From NCBI GenBank assembly GCA_029204225.1, contig CM055107.1, forward strand, positions 15,989,309 to 16,051,308: a stretch of DNA of 62,000 bases. The letters run 5' to 3'. The notes beneath the pieces are model-generated. The model saw only the letters and a program-made list of their open reading frames with translations, searched no databases and was not told the origin of the DNA. This stretch comes from Diphasiastrum complanatum (taxonomy: Eukaryota; Streptophyta; Lycopodiopsida; Lycopodiales; Lycopodiaceae). The position numbers were made by a program, and so were the translations under genes. Below, piece after piece: positions 44,247 to 57,640 of the stretch (position 1 is the first letter of the stretch; each line of letters starts with the position of its first letter).

Positions 44247-45048
44247 TCAAAACTTCTGTACACATATGGGTAGAGAACGATTGAAGCTATAGTTGATGAA
44301 TAGTTCTTCGACGCATTTAATAGGTCTGATCGCCCAAACCATTACATATGTATCTTTCACATATTCAGAAAAATAATCTTCATTTCTATTGGTGCATTCT
44401 TCAAAGTCACAATTAATTAATGAAGGGTGAAAAATAGAATTATTTATATATGCAATGATGTTTCCATGTATTTCTATACACCCATCGATGTACATACGAT
44501 ATGCTTTTGAAGCACTTTTTCCTTGCATGCGCCTCTGTTCTAAAGAACAAGCATCACATTTCTCAAATAACTGACTCATCTTCATTGGATGCAGGTATGA
44601 TGGTCCCAATCCTATGCATCGCAGTCACGTGGCTTTTGAACTTCATAAGAAGTGGTGCAAAAGACTCTTGGGATTGGATGGAATCCATTTTTAGGACAAA
44701 ATGGAGCTAGTAAACTAGCTCTATTCTGCCCTAATTTTTTTTTTTGATTTTCGAGCCCTCGGAATAGGGTACCTATTTAAGAGGAATACGCGAAGGGATA
44801 ACATTCTCCATTGGTGGCGACAGAGCATGCCAATCACCCCAATTGTATTGAGGTCTTGCATATGGCATAAATGTGACAACACTATTCAAAGGGACATCAA
44901 TGCTAGTCAAGAAAAATAAACCTAATCTGGCATTAGGAAACCGCTCACTAGGCTTATTTATGTATATATGAACCCAATATGAAAATGATGTCCCATATAA
45001 TGGTAGTGGTACCGTATCAGGCCAACATGAATATTTTTTTTCTATCAA
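44247..45048 (-). pseudogene. SET-domain-like protein, broken
   Basis: Reading minus from 45048: WPDTVPLPLYGTSFSYWVHI, then NARLGLFFLTSIDVPLNSVV, like the GxGLFA-x-I-x-x-G start of SET domains, and FMPYARPQYNWGD. The second frame (44609-44247) has IAYINNSIFHPSLINCDF, resembling the FINHS-PN signature, and MVWAIRPIKCVEELFINYSF, matching the R-x-I-x-x-GEEL-x-x-x-Y signature with Gly changed to Val. SET proteins methylate lysines, often on histones. The two parts are split by stops near 44700-44770, and the catalytic NHS and GEEL are altered, so it is probably inactive. It could be an intron-containing gene. Confidence is moderate. Confidence 0.5.
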
Positions 45049-45057
45049 ACGACTTAA

Positions 45058-45627
45058 CTAATGCATGCAGATGAGGAGGAAGGGGAGACTCGATAATGAA
45101 TTTAAAACATTTTTAGACAAGTTGATAGTACGTAAAAAACTTTGTTCATTTTCAAATCTTGTCAAAATACGTCCAAGTCGTGTTCTGTTCTTTAATGGAG
45201 TAGCTAAGATAGAAGGATCTATATGATTTACATTGAGTGTGATGGGATGCACAATATTTGTATGTGATGACATCATGAGATGGATAGAGCTTTTGATAGG
45301 ATTTTCACAAGCTGTTGTGGATTGGATACAATCTATGTGTGATGACACTATGGGATGATCAAAACCATGAAAGCAAGATCAATATCACGTCTGGTGGAGT
45401 GAGTGGATATATGAGACATAGAAATATATAACCTCCATATTACTCGGTGTGTAGTCACTAGTGACCTCATCAATAAGATCATCAACTAGATCTTCGTCCA
45501 ATGCCAAAGATGATCCAAAATTGATATTTCTTATCTTGTTGATAAGATTATCAATTGTGCAAGAGTATACATGCATTAGTCTTTTTCTCAAAAAATATTG
45601 TGTATGATAAGGACCAATACTAAGCAA
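45058..45627 (-). other. Possible upstream exons of the SET-like gene
   Basis: Two minus frames (45385-45627 and 45058-45348) have protein-like composition: INFGSSLALDEDLVDDLIDE and TPLKNRTRLGRILTRFENEQ. An acceptor-like CTGCATGCATTAG lies at about 45059-45071, just before the SET-like frame. No domain is recognised, so exon status is inferred from position only. Confidence 0.3.
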
Positions 45628-47004
45628 ATAAAATATACCTCCAAAACCACATCAAGCTCCTCAACGTGCTTTCCAAACTTCCACAAATGTTGTACCACAA
45701 TTCATCTCGGAATTTTAAATTCTTTGCATTGCTTATACTCACAATATATATTTTTCTCGTACTCTTTTTTACACTAAATTTTATGTGACAAATATAAGAA
45801 TGGTTAGCTTAATTTTACAAAAAATGATTTGCATGAGAATTAATCTGCTCTCAAATTTTTAATAATTACAAATATATAGTATCGTCCATTTATGTCGAGG
45901 TCGAGTGCCAGAACTTGATGATGATGATGCTCCACTAAGTACTCGATCAATCATTTGTGCTCTTTTTCGTGATTTGCTTTTTAACAAGCTTCCATCCTTT
46001 TTAATTTTTCGATCTCACGTGGAGGCGTTGTGCTTTGAGCATTCACAAAAAAAGTATGGCATATTCAAGACACAATGGTACATGTCCATATCATAAGTAA
46101 ATATTATGTTAGCCGAATTTTTGACACCAAAAATCAGGCTAATTTTGGAGCTAAATTTTCTATGATATAGAAATTGGCATGTAAAAGCCACAAAATTTCA
46201 ATGTAAAATGGCTGAAAATTGCCAATAGATAGGGGTCCCAGCCCGCCCATATTGTGGCTAGAGGAAATTTTGGCCTTAGAATTGGCCCATAAAATTTTTG
46301 ATGGCCATTAAAAATTGGCCTATAATATAGTTTCGGCTATTACGCCAAATTTCGCAATCATACTGTGATATTGGATACTATTATAAAAACCCAAAGTACT
46401 GTGTTTTCAAGTTGCTGTTCAATGGGGAGTCAGCAAAATTGTGGAATTGCGAGTCAAAAATCAAATAGTTAAAGCTAAGGGGTCCACAACGTGCAACATC
46501 AATAAGGGGACCAATGTCAAAGAAAGGAGAAAAGAACATGACTTTATGACCACATGGACAATGGACCAAAGGCTAAAAAAATTAGCCATGGGACCTCCTA
46601 ATAGCCACATGGTAAAAAGGGTAAACCAACCTTAAATGCTTAAGAAATGCCAAGACCCATACGTTGAGGCATCATTAAGAGGCACAAGAGTGTGAGAAGC
46701 AAATGGCACTAGCTATGAGGCCAACTCCATTGCTAAGAAAGCCAAGCCCTTCTAATACAAAAGAAAGGAGGAGGGCTTTTAATTGGGGAATTGGTTAAGC
46801 AAAGAGCCCATATGCAAAAAGCAAATAGACATGAGGGACTTTTCTCATAGGCACATGGGTTTGAAGGTTAAATCAATATCTAATGCCTTAGAGGTAACTA
46901 GTGCAAAGCTGAGAAAAGATGAACTTGGAAGAAGTAGAGGAATGTGATGAAACCAACCTAGGTCCACCATTGTTGAGCATTATATGACCCGTCAGACGCA
47001 AACA
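45628..47004. other. No gene; probable gypsy LTR at the right end
   Basis: 46130-46360 is full of TTGGCC/GGCCAA and AAATTTTGG words of both orientations, like a decayed foldback. 46400-47004 precedes a tRNA-Asp primer site and should contain a gypsy LTR ending ...GACGCAAACA. The LTR start was not found. Confidence 0.4.
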
Positions 47005-47022
47005 TTGGCGCGTCTGCCGGGA
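47005..47022 (+). other. Gypsy primer binding site (tRNA-Asp type)
   Basis: TGGCGCGTCTGCCGGGAG matches TGGCGCCGTCTGCCGGGGA, the complement of the tRNA-Asp 3-prime end, apart from one missing base and an end mismatch. A gag-like region follows on the same strand, which supports the call. Confidence 0.75.
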
Positions 47023-47399
47023 GGGAGGAAATTTATCCATCCATTCACTACTGAAAAATGGCCAATATTGTTTTGATACCAAAACTTGCTGAAAATTGTT
47101 GACCATTGTCGAATACTTACAACCCGTCAGCCGCACGTCAACAATGGTGCACTAACTAAAACTCTCAGTTGAGTTGTTAATCCATGAATGGAGCACCAAT
47201 GGTTAGCATCACACTGTCATAATGTGTTGCACCCATTTAAATTTGCGCATCATCAGTGGAACTACTGTTTTGACCACAATGAAGACCATTTATTTGAAAT
47301 TTATAAGATCTTTTTCCTAGCTGTGGAAAGTATTACAATATTGTTTAGCTCAGAGAAACCTTTGGTAGACACAATGATCCTAGTCTAGGTTCAATCTTG

Positions 47400-49270
47400 T
47401 AGCACAATCAAGAATCTCCAATTGTTAGCAATACAATACCACTGGTTCCTCCCACCAATCTGGACTACGTAACTGACGTTCGAACCAATATTCCCTATGT
47501 TGAAGAACATATAGAAATTCTTAGCTTACTCTCATCTGATCAGATTGAATTAGAGATGAGAGATTATGAATATTTGAATCAATCAAAGGATGAATGTAAG
47601 GCTGGAACTAGAATACCAACATATGAGAGATTCGATGAGACCACCAACCACCCCAGTTCCTATCACACCTTGATAAAAATTAAATAAGATTGGAAGAATC
47701 TGAAATAGATGAAGTGGAACTTGAAGAAAAACACAACATAGTATTTGAGAGTCCAGTAATTTAAGAACCCCATGTACCCTTGTTGGAAGAACCTGAGATA
47801 CCAAGAATGGAGCTAGAGGGATTCCTACCTGACCCAGGCCTAGTTGTGGACATGGATGAAAACTTAGAAGAATTCTTCTCAGACCTTTACTAAGCTATGG
47901 ACCTCTCATTGCAATTATCTAGTCCATCAACTATGGAGCCAAGACCACCCTTGAACTCAAGGGGAGTACCATCAAACTTAGACTTATTAGATCACGGGAT
48001 AGTGGCGCCTATAGGACTTTCATCACAAGACCTTGAGTTGTTGATACCTACTTTCAATCAAATCAACTTCTAAAAAGACAAGGTATGATGATCAGGAGGT
48101 TAAAAGCAAGACAAGTAGAAGTGATAATCTCCCACCACAGGCTCCTCCTACTAGGCAAGATCTTAATTCTACACTTGGCAATCATGTAGTAAGTGCTATA
48201 CCAATGCGAATAGTCATACCAAATGATACCAAGAAACTACCAAATAGGTCCTCTACCCCAGATCCACGGAGATACCAATGAAGACGCTCATAATTATATC
48301 TGTGAATTTGAGACATCAATGGTTGTTAGTAGGATCATGAATCCTACACATTGAATGATTATGTTTACAACAACCCTTGCAGGAGAAGCTAGGAGATGGT
48401 ATTACCATCTAGCTATGGCATCTATTATCAATTATTCTTGAGAGAATTTGGACTCAAGTATGATGTTAATAGCCTAATGCTTTCCCTAACCATGATACAA
48501 CATGAATTAGGAGAATCAGTACGCTTATACATTAGACGAATCAAAGAACTCATCTACCAATTTAACATTGGGCTAGCAATCGAGGTATCATCACAGTAGT
48601 ACTCACTTTTTTCTTGAAAGGCTTGCAACCAAATATCCAACTAGTGGTATGCCAATCATGAGTTTCATCTTTTGAGGAAGCAGTATCTGGAGCATTGATT
48701 GTAGAGGATGCTAATCATGCCACATTTGAGTGCCAAAACATCAACCAAATAGTAAGAGCAATCAACTAGATGAGGACTTTCCTATGTCTGCAAATGAGCT
48801 GCCAAATAGGATGAGATTACAACATGTGATCCAACCATCAGAACCAAGACCACACCATGCAGTTGAGAGAGATAGTGTGATGCCAACTTATCATACGCAT
48901 AACCAAGTGATAAGAGGATATAGCAACCCTTTCAGTACACAAGAGGAAGCACACCGAGATGAAAATGGTTATGATACAAGATTCGAAACTAATGAGATGG
49001 ATACACCCTTGGGGATACCTAAGCTAAAATATGATGAGGGAGATAGAATGTCGATTCACACTAAGATGATTTATGGAGGAACAAGTCAAGTAGAAGAATG
49101 CCATTGGAAAAGAATGAGCTGAGAAGTGGGCTAGTCAATAGTAGCAGACAAAATAGTGAAAATGTAAGTCAATGGACTAGAAATCATGGGAGTATCCCTC
49201 AGATTAAACGAGTCAAAACCAATGACAAGAGGCCCCCAAATCACCCAAGGAGAACACTCATCCCAGAGGA
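47400..49270 (+). pseudogene. Decayed Ty3-gypsy gag region
   Basis: The plus strand holds gag-like segments in shifting frames: NEDAHNYICEFETSMVVSRI (about 48278), LAGEARRWYYHLAMAS (about 48377), then YYQLFLREFGLKYDVNSLML and LTMIQHELGESVRLYIRRIK to 48599. These match the Retrotrans_gag core. Upstream (47430-47900) is Glu/Pro-rich sequence and downstream (48720-49270) Lys/Asn-rich sequence, as in large gypsy gags. No zinc knuckle, protease or RT follows. At least six stops or shifts make it dead. Confidence 0.7.
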
Positions 49271-50279
49271 GACTGGGTGAGAGTACCGACGATAACACAG
49301 GGTTAAGTTATGGGAAAACCCACCTAGAAAACAGTAGATGGAAGGGTGTGAGTGGTAGGTGAGTCTTGGGAGATCCACTAAGTCTCAAGATTTATGTAGT
49401 GAATAATATGACCAAACTAGGCCTCTTGATGAGGACAATGAACACAATCTTGACTACAAATAAGAACAAGAAACTTGTACGGACAGCCCTTGCAGACTAC
49501 CCACCTAGATCAAGGTCCATAGGCTTTTTGAAGAAAGAAAACAAGAAAAATCATCACATCTGTAGTGGGTTTCTTTTCTTGCCTAACCTGAATCCAAGAT
49601 CTAGTCAATCTAGCATCAAAGAGACGGAGTTAGTACGGGATTAGCATTGATACTTAAACTCTTTACTTGACATAAGAGCATGTATATTCAATGTGATTCG
49701 AAATGAAGAATACTTGAATATATGTAATGAAAGCTCTATGTACGATTGTTTCTTACTAGAAAATGCATTTCTCATGAAAATAGCATGTCATCCTCTCAAG
49801 ACAATACATCTACAATCATCCAGGTATGATTTTTTTTAAATAAGTCCAAGCACATAACCAAAAACATTATGTGCACAGTTTGTTGCATATATGCCTTGTG
49901 ACAAATACTCAGGAAATGATTTATCCTTTTATTTACTCAGCTTAAAGAATTGTTATGTTTTACATTTTAAGGAATATAGATGTTCTAACATATACTCTAC
50001 CATTCAACCACATTTTTTAATTTCGAAAACGTAATGAGGATTGCATGCTTATGACAAACATAAAAAAACTACCTTGCATCGTTTTTAAGCTTTTGTACCT
50101 AGATCCAAAGTAGGGTTTTTTAACAAAACATTCTTAGACAACATGGATATGTGTCAGATACGTAAACTTTTTACATAAGGATTAGAATGGGGGGATCTAC
50201 ACTAATACTTGGTAATCCTTGAAGCCCCTAATAAGTAGTTAACCAAATCTATCCGTAGCGAAGTCTTGTATACCATGGT
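49271..50279. other. Interval with no certain gene
   Basis: A plus frame 49366-49644 (LRTMNTILTTNKNKKLVRTA) and the following CIFNVIRNEEYLNIC...DCFLLENAFL (49676-49770) look weakly protein-like and may be the tail of the gypsy gag/pol, but no motif is secure. Confidence 0.35.
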
Positions 50280-50640
50280 TTGATTGGAACGTTCTGGAAA
50301 GCATAAATATGCTCAGGATGCAATATAGCGATACAAAACCGGTATTGCATAAACAAACGGGTGTAAGGACTAATATGGCATGGACGTGCCCTAATACCTA
50401 CGTATTCGCACTACTCAACCATGGTAATACTCTACCCACGTAAGTGTCATAGTAGGCTTCTGGTGAAATACAACTGGAAAGCATGGATATGCTTAAGAGT
50501 ATGGACAGTAGTGCGTGTCCTGCCTTTTTGGACATGGATCACATGGGTTAGAATGGCATGAATTTGCCCTAGCACCAACACACGTGTCTACATTGGACCT
50601 TCTAGCCAGTTTGAAATATGTACGGTTAAGCCTTTACATA
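50280..50640. repeat. About 175-180-bp imperfect tandem duplication
   Basis: CTGGAAAGCATAAATATGCTCA (50293) recurs as CTGGAAAGCATGGATATGCTTA (50469). GGCATGGACGTGCCCTAATACC (about 50378) recurs as GGCATGAATTTGCCCTAGCACC (about 50553). The order and spacing are kept, so this is an old tandem duplication. No gene from here to 51093. Confidence 0.65.
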
Positions 50641-51090
50641 CATTGTCTAAATATGATATGAAATGATATGGATCAACTACCCACACGTTGATCAACTGCC
50701 CACATGCTGATAAGCATGGCATAAGCCCTGAAACGGTAATATTAGGGCTTGGCCCATCGCTAAGTAACTATGCAAGGTTTAAGAAGACTGGACTATGATA
50801 TATAAACAATATTTGTGCTATTAAGTGGTATAGCTTCTTTTGGACATGGATAACGATTGACGCTCAACTATGACACCTATCTTCCACACTGTACTAACTC
50901 GTGTGGTTTTGTGTTGTGGGATGGTGGCAGGTATCAATGGGACGTCTTGAAAGCAGTTATGCTTTATGGTGTTTTTTAATACAATATTTACTTTTCAGCT
51001 TTATGTAACCTTGTTGGAATATGAATAAAGGCTTCAAAGAGTTCAGTCTTGCTTTGTCAAGAGGAACTATGTGATATTTCGTAAACTCAC

Positions 51091-52779
<1,689 letters not shown>

Positions 52780-52903
52780 TACAAACTTACCCAAGTATGG
52801 TCTGAGGACATTGTTCATCAAGGTCATAAAGGTAGTTGGAGCATTTGTGAGCCCAAAAGGCATCACCTTAAACTCAGAATGACCATGACGAGTCCTAAAA
52901 GCT
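52780..52903 (-). pseudogene. Ty3-gypsy reverse transcriptase scrap
   Basis: A continuous minus-strand frame reads [20 protein letters not shown] then [20 protein letters not shown], the conserved FGLTNAP region of gypsy RT. About 41 residues remain. The left side breaks before the catalytic YxDD; the right side joins the TTTGGTACT-rich sequence. Confidence 0.88.
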
Positions 52904-52909
52904 ACTAAC

Positions 52910-53304
52910 GGTACAATCGGTAATTTTGCAGTTTGGTACTAATGTAACCTTTCTGACTATTGGTATTTTTCAGTTTGGTACTTTTGACAAAATTGGTACT
53001 ATTGGTTTTAAATTTTGTTTGGAAGTTTTAGGCTTCTTTTTGGTACTTTTGGTACTTCTAAATTCATTTTTTAATACTGTTTGACATTTTCTATGCTTTG
53101 TTTGGAATTTTTAAGGTCCTGTTTGGTGCTTTTGGTACTTCTGAATTTTAGTACTATTTGGCACTTTTATGCTTTGTTTGGTAGTTTTTGAAAATGTTTG
53201 GTAGTTTTGAAGCTAATGTATAGTATATACAATTGTTGGCTATTGTTTGGTATTATTGTTTATTGTTTGGTGCTATTTTGTAATAATTTGGATTTTCATT
53301 GTAG
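52910..53304 (+). repeat. TTTGGTACT-rich repeat, probably intronic
   Basis: Dozens of TTTGGTACT, TTTGGTAG and TTTGGCAC words. It ends in TTTTCATTGTAG, a good splice acceptor, followed immediately by an exon-like frame. This suggests the repeat occupies an intron of a gene carried by the element. Confidence 0.65.
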
Positions 53305-53637
53305 AGGGAATACAAAAAGCTGGAGTCAGATTGGAAGGATGCTCAAGGGCACACTGATTTTGTGAATCTCATGCAAGAGAGGATTAGCAAGGGACACAGA
53401 TTCACTTTGTTCATGAGACCCCATGTGATGGGTGGGGCAGACTGTATCCACGCCCTTGGGTTTTGCGTTGCATGCGGTGAGTCTTTGGACTCCACCTTTC
53501 TTCTTGGATCATTTATGTTTGCCTGCATGCATTCTTCCATTATATTTTGTTGTCACCATAAGCACGAAAGACTTTTGTGTGCAGCGAGAATTTCCCTGAG
53601 GAGGCCAGGGCTTGGGCTCACAAGAGGCTTGGAAAGA
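53305..53637 (+). pseudogene. Exon-like frames of an unknown protein
   Basis: Exon 1 (53305-53476): EYKKLESDWKDAQGHTDFVN, ERISKGHRFTLFMRPHVMGG, DCIHALGFCVACG, then donor GTGAGT. Exon 2 (53585-53637) lies between TGTGTGCAG and GTAAGT. Splicing as drawn gives GCG AGA ATT, an unlikely basic peptide, whereas a frame shifted by one reads ENFPEEARAWAHKRLGK, much more protein-like. So either the gene has suffered a 1-nt change or the donor used differs. The family is not recognised. It sits between TTTGGTACT-rich blocks like the exon at 868-1218. Confidence 0.5.
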
Positions 53638-53649
53638 GTAAGTTTCTTT

Positions 53650-54000
53650 TGGTGTTGATTGCTTTGGTACTTTTGGAGTATCCCAACAACAATAATTGGT
53701 ACTCTTGGAGAACACTAGATTTTTACTTATAACACATTTTTGAGTCTTTTCATGTTTCAGAGTACTAGCTTTGGTTCTCTATTCTTCAATTTTGGTATGA
53801 TAGGCAGTCTTTAGTTCTAAATTGATTGGTCCTAAGTTAGCAATATTTGGTTTTAGAAGTCTTAACTAATAAGTAGAAACTATTGATTTTTTTTTACACA
53901 TCGATCATGTGAGTTCTTGGGTACTATAGTAGCACATATTGGGACTTTTGGTTTTTCTCTTAATTTGTAGTAAAAGGGAAAGTGGTGTATCCTATCACTC
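53650..54000 (+). repeat. TTTGGTACT-rich repeat, right copy
   Basis: Contains the 53871-53970 segment matching 3-112 at the start of the window, plus scattered TTTGGTACT words. Together with 52910-53304 it encloses the exon-like frames. Confidence 0.65.
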
Positions 54001-54589
54001 TCATCTTGATAAAGTTGTGAGTTCTAATCATAGCCTAAGGTTCACCACATTCTATAAGTAGGAGAAACTCAAGCTCATACTATTAGATTGCTGGAGGGCT
54101 CATTATGCATACACTCCTTTTGAGAAATTTGAGAGATTTTAATTCTTGTTTGTTGAGGCTGAGAGTAACAAGAAAATTCTTTATATTTTTTCACTTGTAT
54201 TTTGAAGAATGTTGTGAAGCTAATGAATGCCTTAGCTTTTCACTTGTATCCTCTTTAATGGATTTTCTTTGATGGATGATTATCTTATTTACATGAGCTC
54301 TTGCCTAGATTTGAAGCTAGAATTGAAGCATTGGAAAATTCGAATTCTAGCAATCTAACTTTTGTAGAGTACAGACTCTCTTGCTTGTAGATCTTTTGAA
54401 GGTCCTAGAACCAAGGTTTTCATAGCATGGCTATGTGAGCCCGTGGACTCTTGTTTTCCATTTTGAGCCTCCGACAAGTGCATCGGCAGACCACCCCACA
54501 ACTACAACCAAGACAAATGCAAACAAAGGCAAAATATCGGGTTGTGTGCACAGTTTTGAAAAGCTATGTGCATTCTAGCCTAAGGCTAA
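54001..54589. other. Interval with no gene seen
   Basis: No frame with recognisable motifs; ordinary AT-rich sequence between two TTTGGTACT blocks. Confidence 0.4.
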
Positions 54590-54998
54590 GTGTAAGTAGT
54601 ACCAATTCGCAATAGTACCTCAGTCTCAAATGTTCCGAATGAACAAACTTGTGAGAAGTGCAAAACCACCAAAATCAGTAGACAACACGTAGAAACTACC
54701 AATCAATACACCAAAAACAAATCCAAAAGTTTCAAAAGAATCAAATAATAGCTAAAAAGTTCAAAACAGACTAGAAGTTTGAATCCAACATCAAAATTGT
54801 CAGAGGTTTGGATATCAAACTACAAAAATTCCACTTGAAAAATTCTCGTATTACCAAAAGTACCAGTAGTAGCAAACTGCAAAAGTACCAGTAGTACCAA
54901 ACTTGAAAAATTCTCGTATTACCAAAAGTACCAGTAGTACCAAACTGCAAAAGTAACATTACTTAAAAAAGTGTCAAAAGTACCAAATTGCAAAAGTA
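54590..54998 (-). repeat. AGTACCAAA-rich repeat abutting copia X
   Basis: Repeated AAAGTACCAGTAGTACCAAA units, including a near-perfect duplication of about 66 bp (CTTGAAAAATTCTCGTATTA near 54833 and 54902). It ends where the copia X RT frame begins, so one inserted into or recombined with the other. Confidence 0.7.
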
Positions 54999-55660
54999 TT
55001 GTAGGCGGGTGCAAAGGTCTCATCATAGTCAATCCCTTGTTGTTGAGCATATCCTTTTTCCACTAGCCTTGCCTTGTACTTGTTGATGGATCCATCTTGG
55101 TTTTTCTTCACCTTGAAGATCCATTTGCACCCAATAACTTTCTTGTCCTTAGGCAACTCCACCAATCTCCATGTTCCATTCTTCATAAGAGCTTGATACT
55201 CAAGATCCATTGTCTGGATCCCCTCCTCTTCTTTCCTTGCTTGATCTACACTTGTAGGTTCATCCAAAGAGGTTAGGAAAGCAACATAATTTCCAGAAAC
55301 TACTTGCTTACCCTCTTGATCATATGTGAGCCTTGAAGGTACTTGTCTCTCCCTTGATGTTCTCCTTGGTTTTTGACTTGATGAAGGTCCATCATCATCA
55401 GCATCCAAAGTAGGATCCTTTTCATCAACATCAAGAATGTTAGATCCATCCACACCTTTATCAATCATGCTTGAAGACACTTTTGGAATATTTCCCTCAT
55501 AAAAAATGACATCTCTACCAGCAATCACTTTGTTAGTAGAAGGAATGTAAACCTTGTAGGCTTTACTCACCTCACTATATCCAACAAAAATACCTCTTCT
55601 TGAAGATGGATTCTCCTTGGTTATCATCAAGAGTAATGTTGACATAGCATGTGCATCCAA
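54999..55660 (-). pseudogene. Copia X: integrase tail and start of RT
   Basis: SRRGIFVGYSEVSKAYKVYI and NKVIAGRDVIFYEG are the copia integrase tail. A Pro/Ser/Asp-rich linker follows, then RT start: VIGCKWIFKVKKNQDGSINK, KARLVEKGYAQQQGIDYDET, FAPAYN. The frame then leaves copia sequence at the repeat junction before catalytic motif A, so no polymerase could be made. Confidence 0.9.
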
Positions 55661-56458
55661 AGGTTCTTAGAAAGTTGACACTCGGCCTCCTCTTGAATAG
55701 AAACTCAAAAGGGGTCCTTCCATCCAAAATAGCACTTGGCCACCTATTATTGCACAAGAAATTGGCACACAACAAAACTTGATCCCAAATTGGTTTGTCA
55801 AGATCAGCACTTAACCTCATAGCTTTAGCACTTTCACATAAAGTCCTATTCTTCCTTTCAGCCACTCCATTTTGTTGTGGGTTCCTTGATGTTGTATACT
55901 CCCTTTGATCCCATGCTCATCACAAGATAAGTACTCACCACCATTGTCACTCCTTAAGCACTTGATCTTTGAGGAAAAATGGTTGTCCCTTGCATTCTTG
56001 AACTTGATAAAGACATCATACACTTCATCCTTGCTCTTTAGTAGATAGATCCAACAAAATCTACTAAAATTTTCAATAAATGCTACATACATCTTAGATA
56101 TACTATTGCTAATTGTAGTAAATCCATGAATATCCGAATGTACAAGTTGAAAAGGCTTTGTAGATTTAGATTTAGATCTAGTTTAAGGTGGTTTATGTGA
56201 CTTAGACAAAGCACAAGACCCATAAACATGTTTGATGCCACTTAAGGAACTTGGAAGACCTATCACAATCTTCTTCCTAGCCATTACCTCCAATGAATTG
56301 AAGTTGAGGTTTCCCATCCTTTTATGCCAAACCTCTTGAATAGGTATTTGCTCCCTTGCAACACATCCAACTTGGCTAGCAATAACACAAGCATCTAGTT
56401 TGAGCAACTTCCCTTGTCTTTTACCTTTTCCAATCAAGACATCCTTCCTTTTGGTCAT
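55575..56458 (-). pseudogene. Copia X: GAG-pre-integrase and integrase core
   Basis: Three overlapping frames: VWHKRMGNLNFNSLEVMARK (HHCC start; the second His of the usual GHLN is Asn) with VYGSCALSKSHK, then VAFIENFSRFCWIYLLKSKD, SDNGGEYLSCD, and AERKNRTLCESAKAMRLSAD with the catalytic Glu. The motif that carries the first Asp lies in the broken stretch 56092-56183. Frameshifts separate all three. Confidence 0.88.
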
Positions 56459-57640
56459 ACAAGCATCTCCATCAAAGAGTCCACCTTGAGGCCTTTACTT
56501 AGCATTTGACTCACACTAAGCAAATTCCTGGTAATAGATGGAATAAACAAGACATCCTCCAAATGAACATTCCTATTTGTAAAGAGAGAAATAGGAACTA
56601 TGCCAATCTCTTTGATTGTACACTCACCATCATTGGCCATGTAGATCACCCTCTTGTCATCTCCATATGCCAACAAAGAAGTGAAGCACTCTTTGTGAAA
56701 GGTCATGTGTGAACTTGCTCCACTATCAATCCACCAAGGATCTAGATCTCCATCATTAGCAAGCATACATGAAGATATCACAGAGGCATCATCATTTGCA
56801 TCTTGAACGTCCAAACCATCCTCATCAAGAGTAAGATTACCTTGCTTGTCTCTTTGATCTCTTTTCTTCTTGTAGCACTCACTTGCAAAGTGTCCTTTGA
56901 TGCTACAATAGAAGCACTTGAGCTTTGATCTATCCTTGTTTTTGCCACTTGAAGAAGCATCCACTTGATCTTGCCCTTTAGACCACTTACTTTTGTTTTG
57001 CCCTTTGTGAACATAGCATCCTCTTGAAGTGTCAATGTAGATCCACTTCTTGCTTGAAGCCTATATTTCTCATTGATCAAGATCTCTTGAAGATCCACCA
57101 AACTTGGCAAAGTCTTTTGAATAGCAATACTTTGAACAATGTTAGCATGAGCATCCAACAAGCCATTAAAAATTACTTGAATAAGCTCTCCTTCCTTAAT
57201 TCTTTTATCAATGCAAGCCAACTCATCATTCAATGCTTTCATCCTCAAAACAAAAGTACTTGGACTTTCTTCATTATTTTGCAAACAAGACAAGATTTGC
57301 CTTCTTAGAGTCAGCACTCTAGAAGTAGACTTGGATTCATAAAGCTTCTTCAATGAATCCCAAGCTTCCAAAGATGACGTGCACTTACCAACTTCCTTGA
57401 GAAGCTCATTGGTGACATTCATCTTTATCATGTGTAGAGCCTTCTTGGCCCTCTTGTCATACCTCACTTAATCTTGTTGTGTTGCTGGTCTCTCCTCCAA
57501 ACCTACAACAATATCCAAAACATCATTCATCTCAAGAAGTGACTCCATCCACTTTCCAAAATGAATATTTACTTGAGGATAGCCTATCATTGGCTTCCAA
57601 CATGACTCTAATTGAGGTTGCCATGTAGCAATGACCTAAT
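56455..57640 (-). pseudogene. Copia X: gag, zinc knuckle and protease
   Basis: Gag: MNVTNELLKEVGKCTSSLEA, WDSLKKLYESKSTSRVLTLR, NDELACIDKRIKEGELIQVI, from about 57467 down, with an upstream part (to about 57640) in frame after a stop. The knuckle CFYCSIKGHFASEC (CX2CX4HX4C) and the protease WWIDSGASSHMTFHKECF with DSGA intact are in another frame, reached by a frameshift near 56950. The protease continues to LSVSQMLSKGLKVD. Confidence 0.9.

Noticed and set aside
46130-46360. A MITE with TTGGCC-type inverted ends
   Set aside because: Inverted words are abundant, but no pair of defined termini with a target duplication could be fixed.
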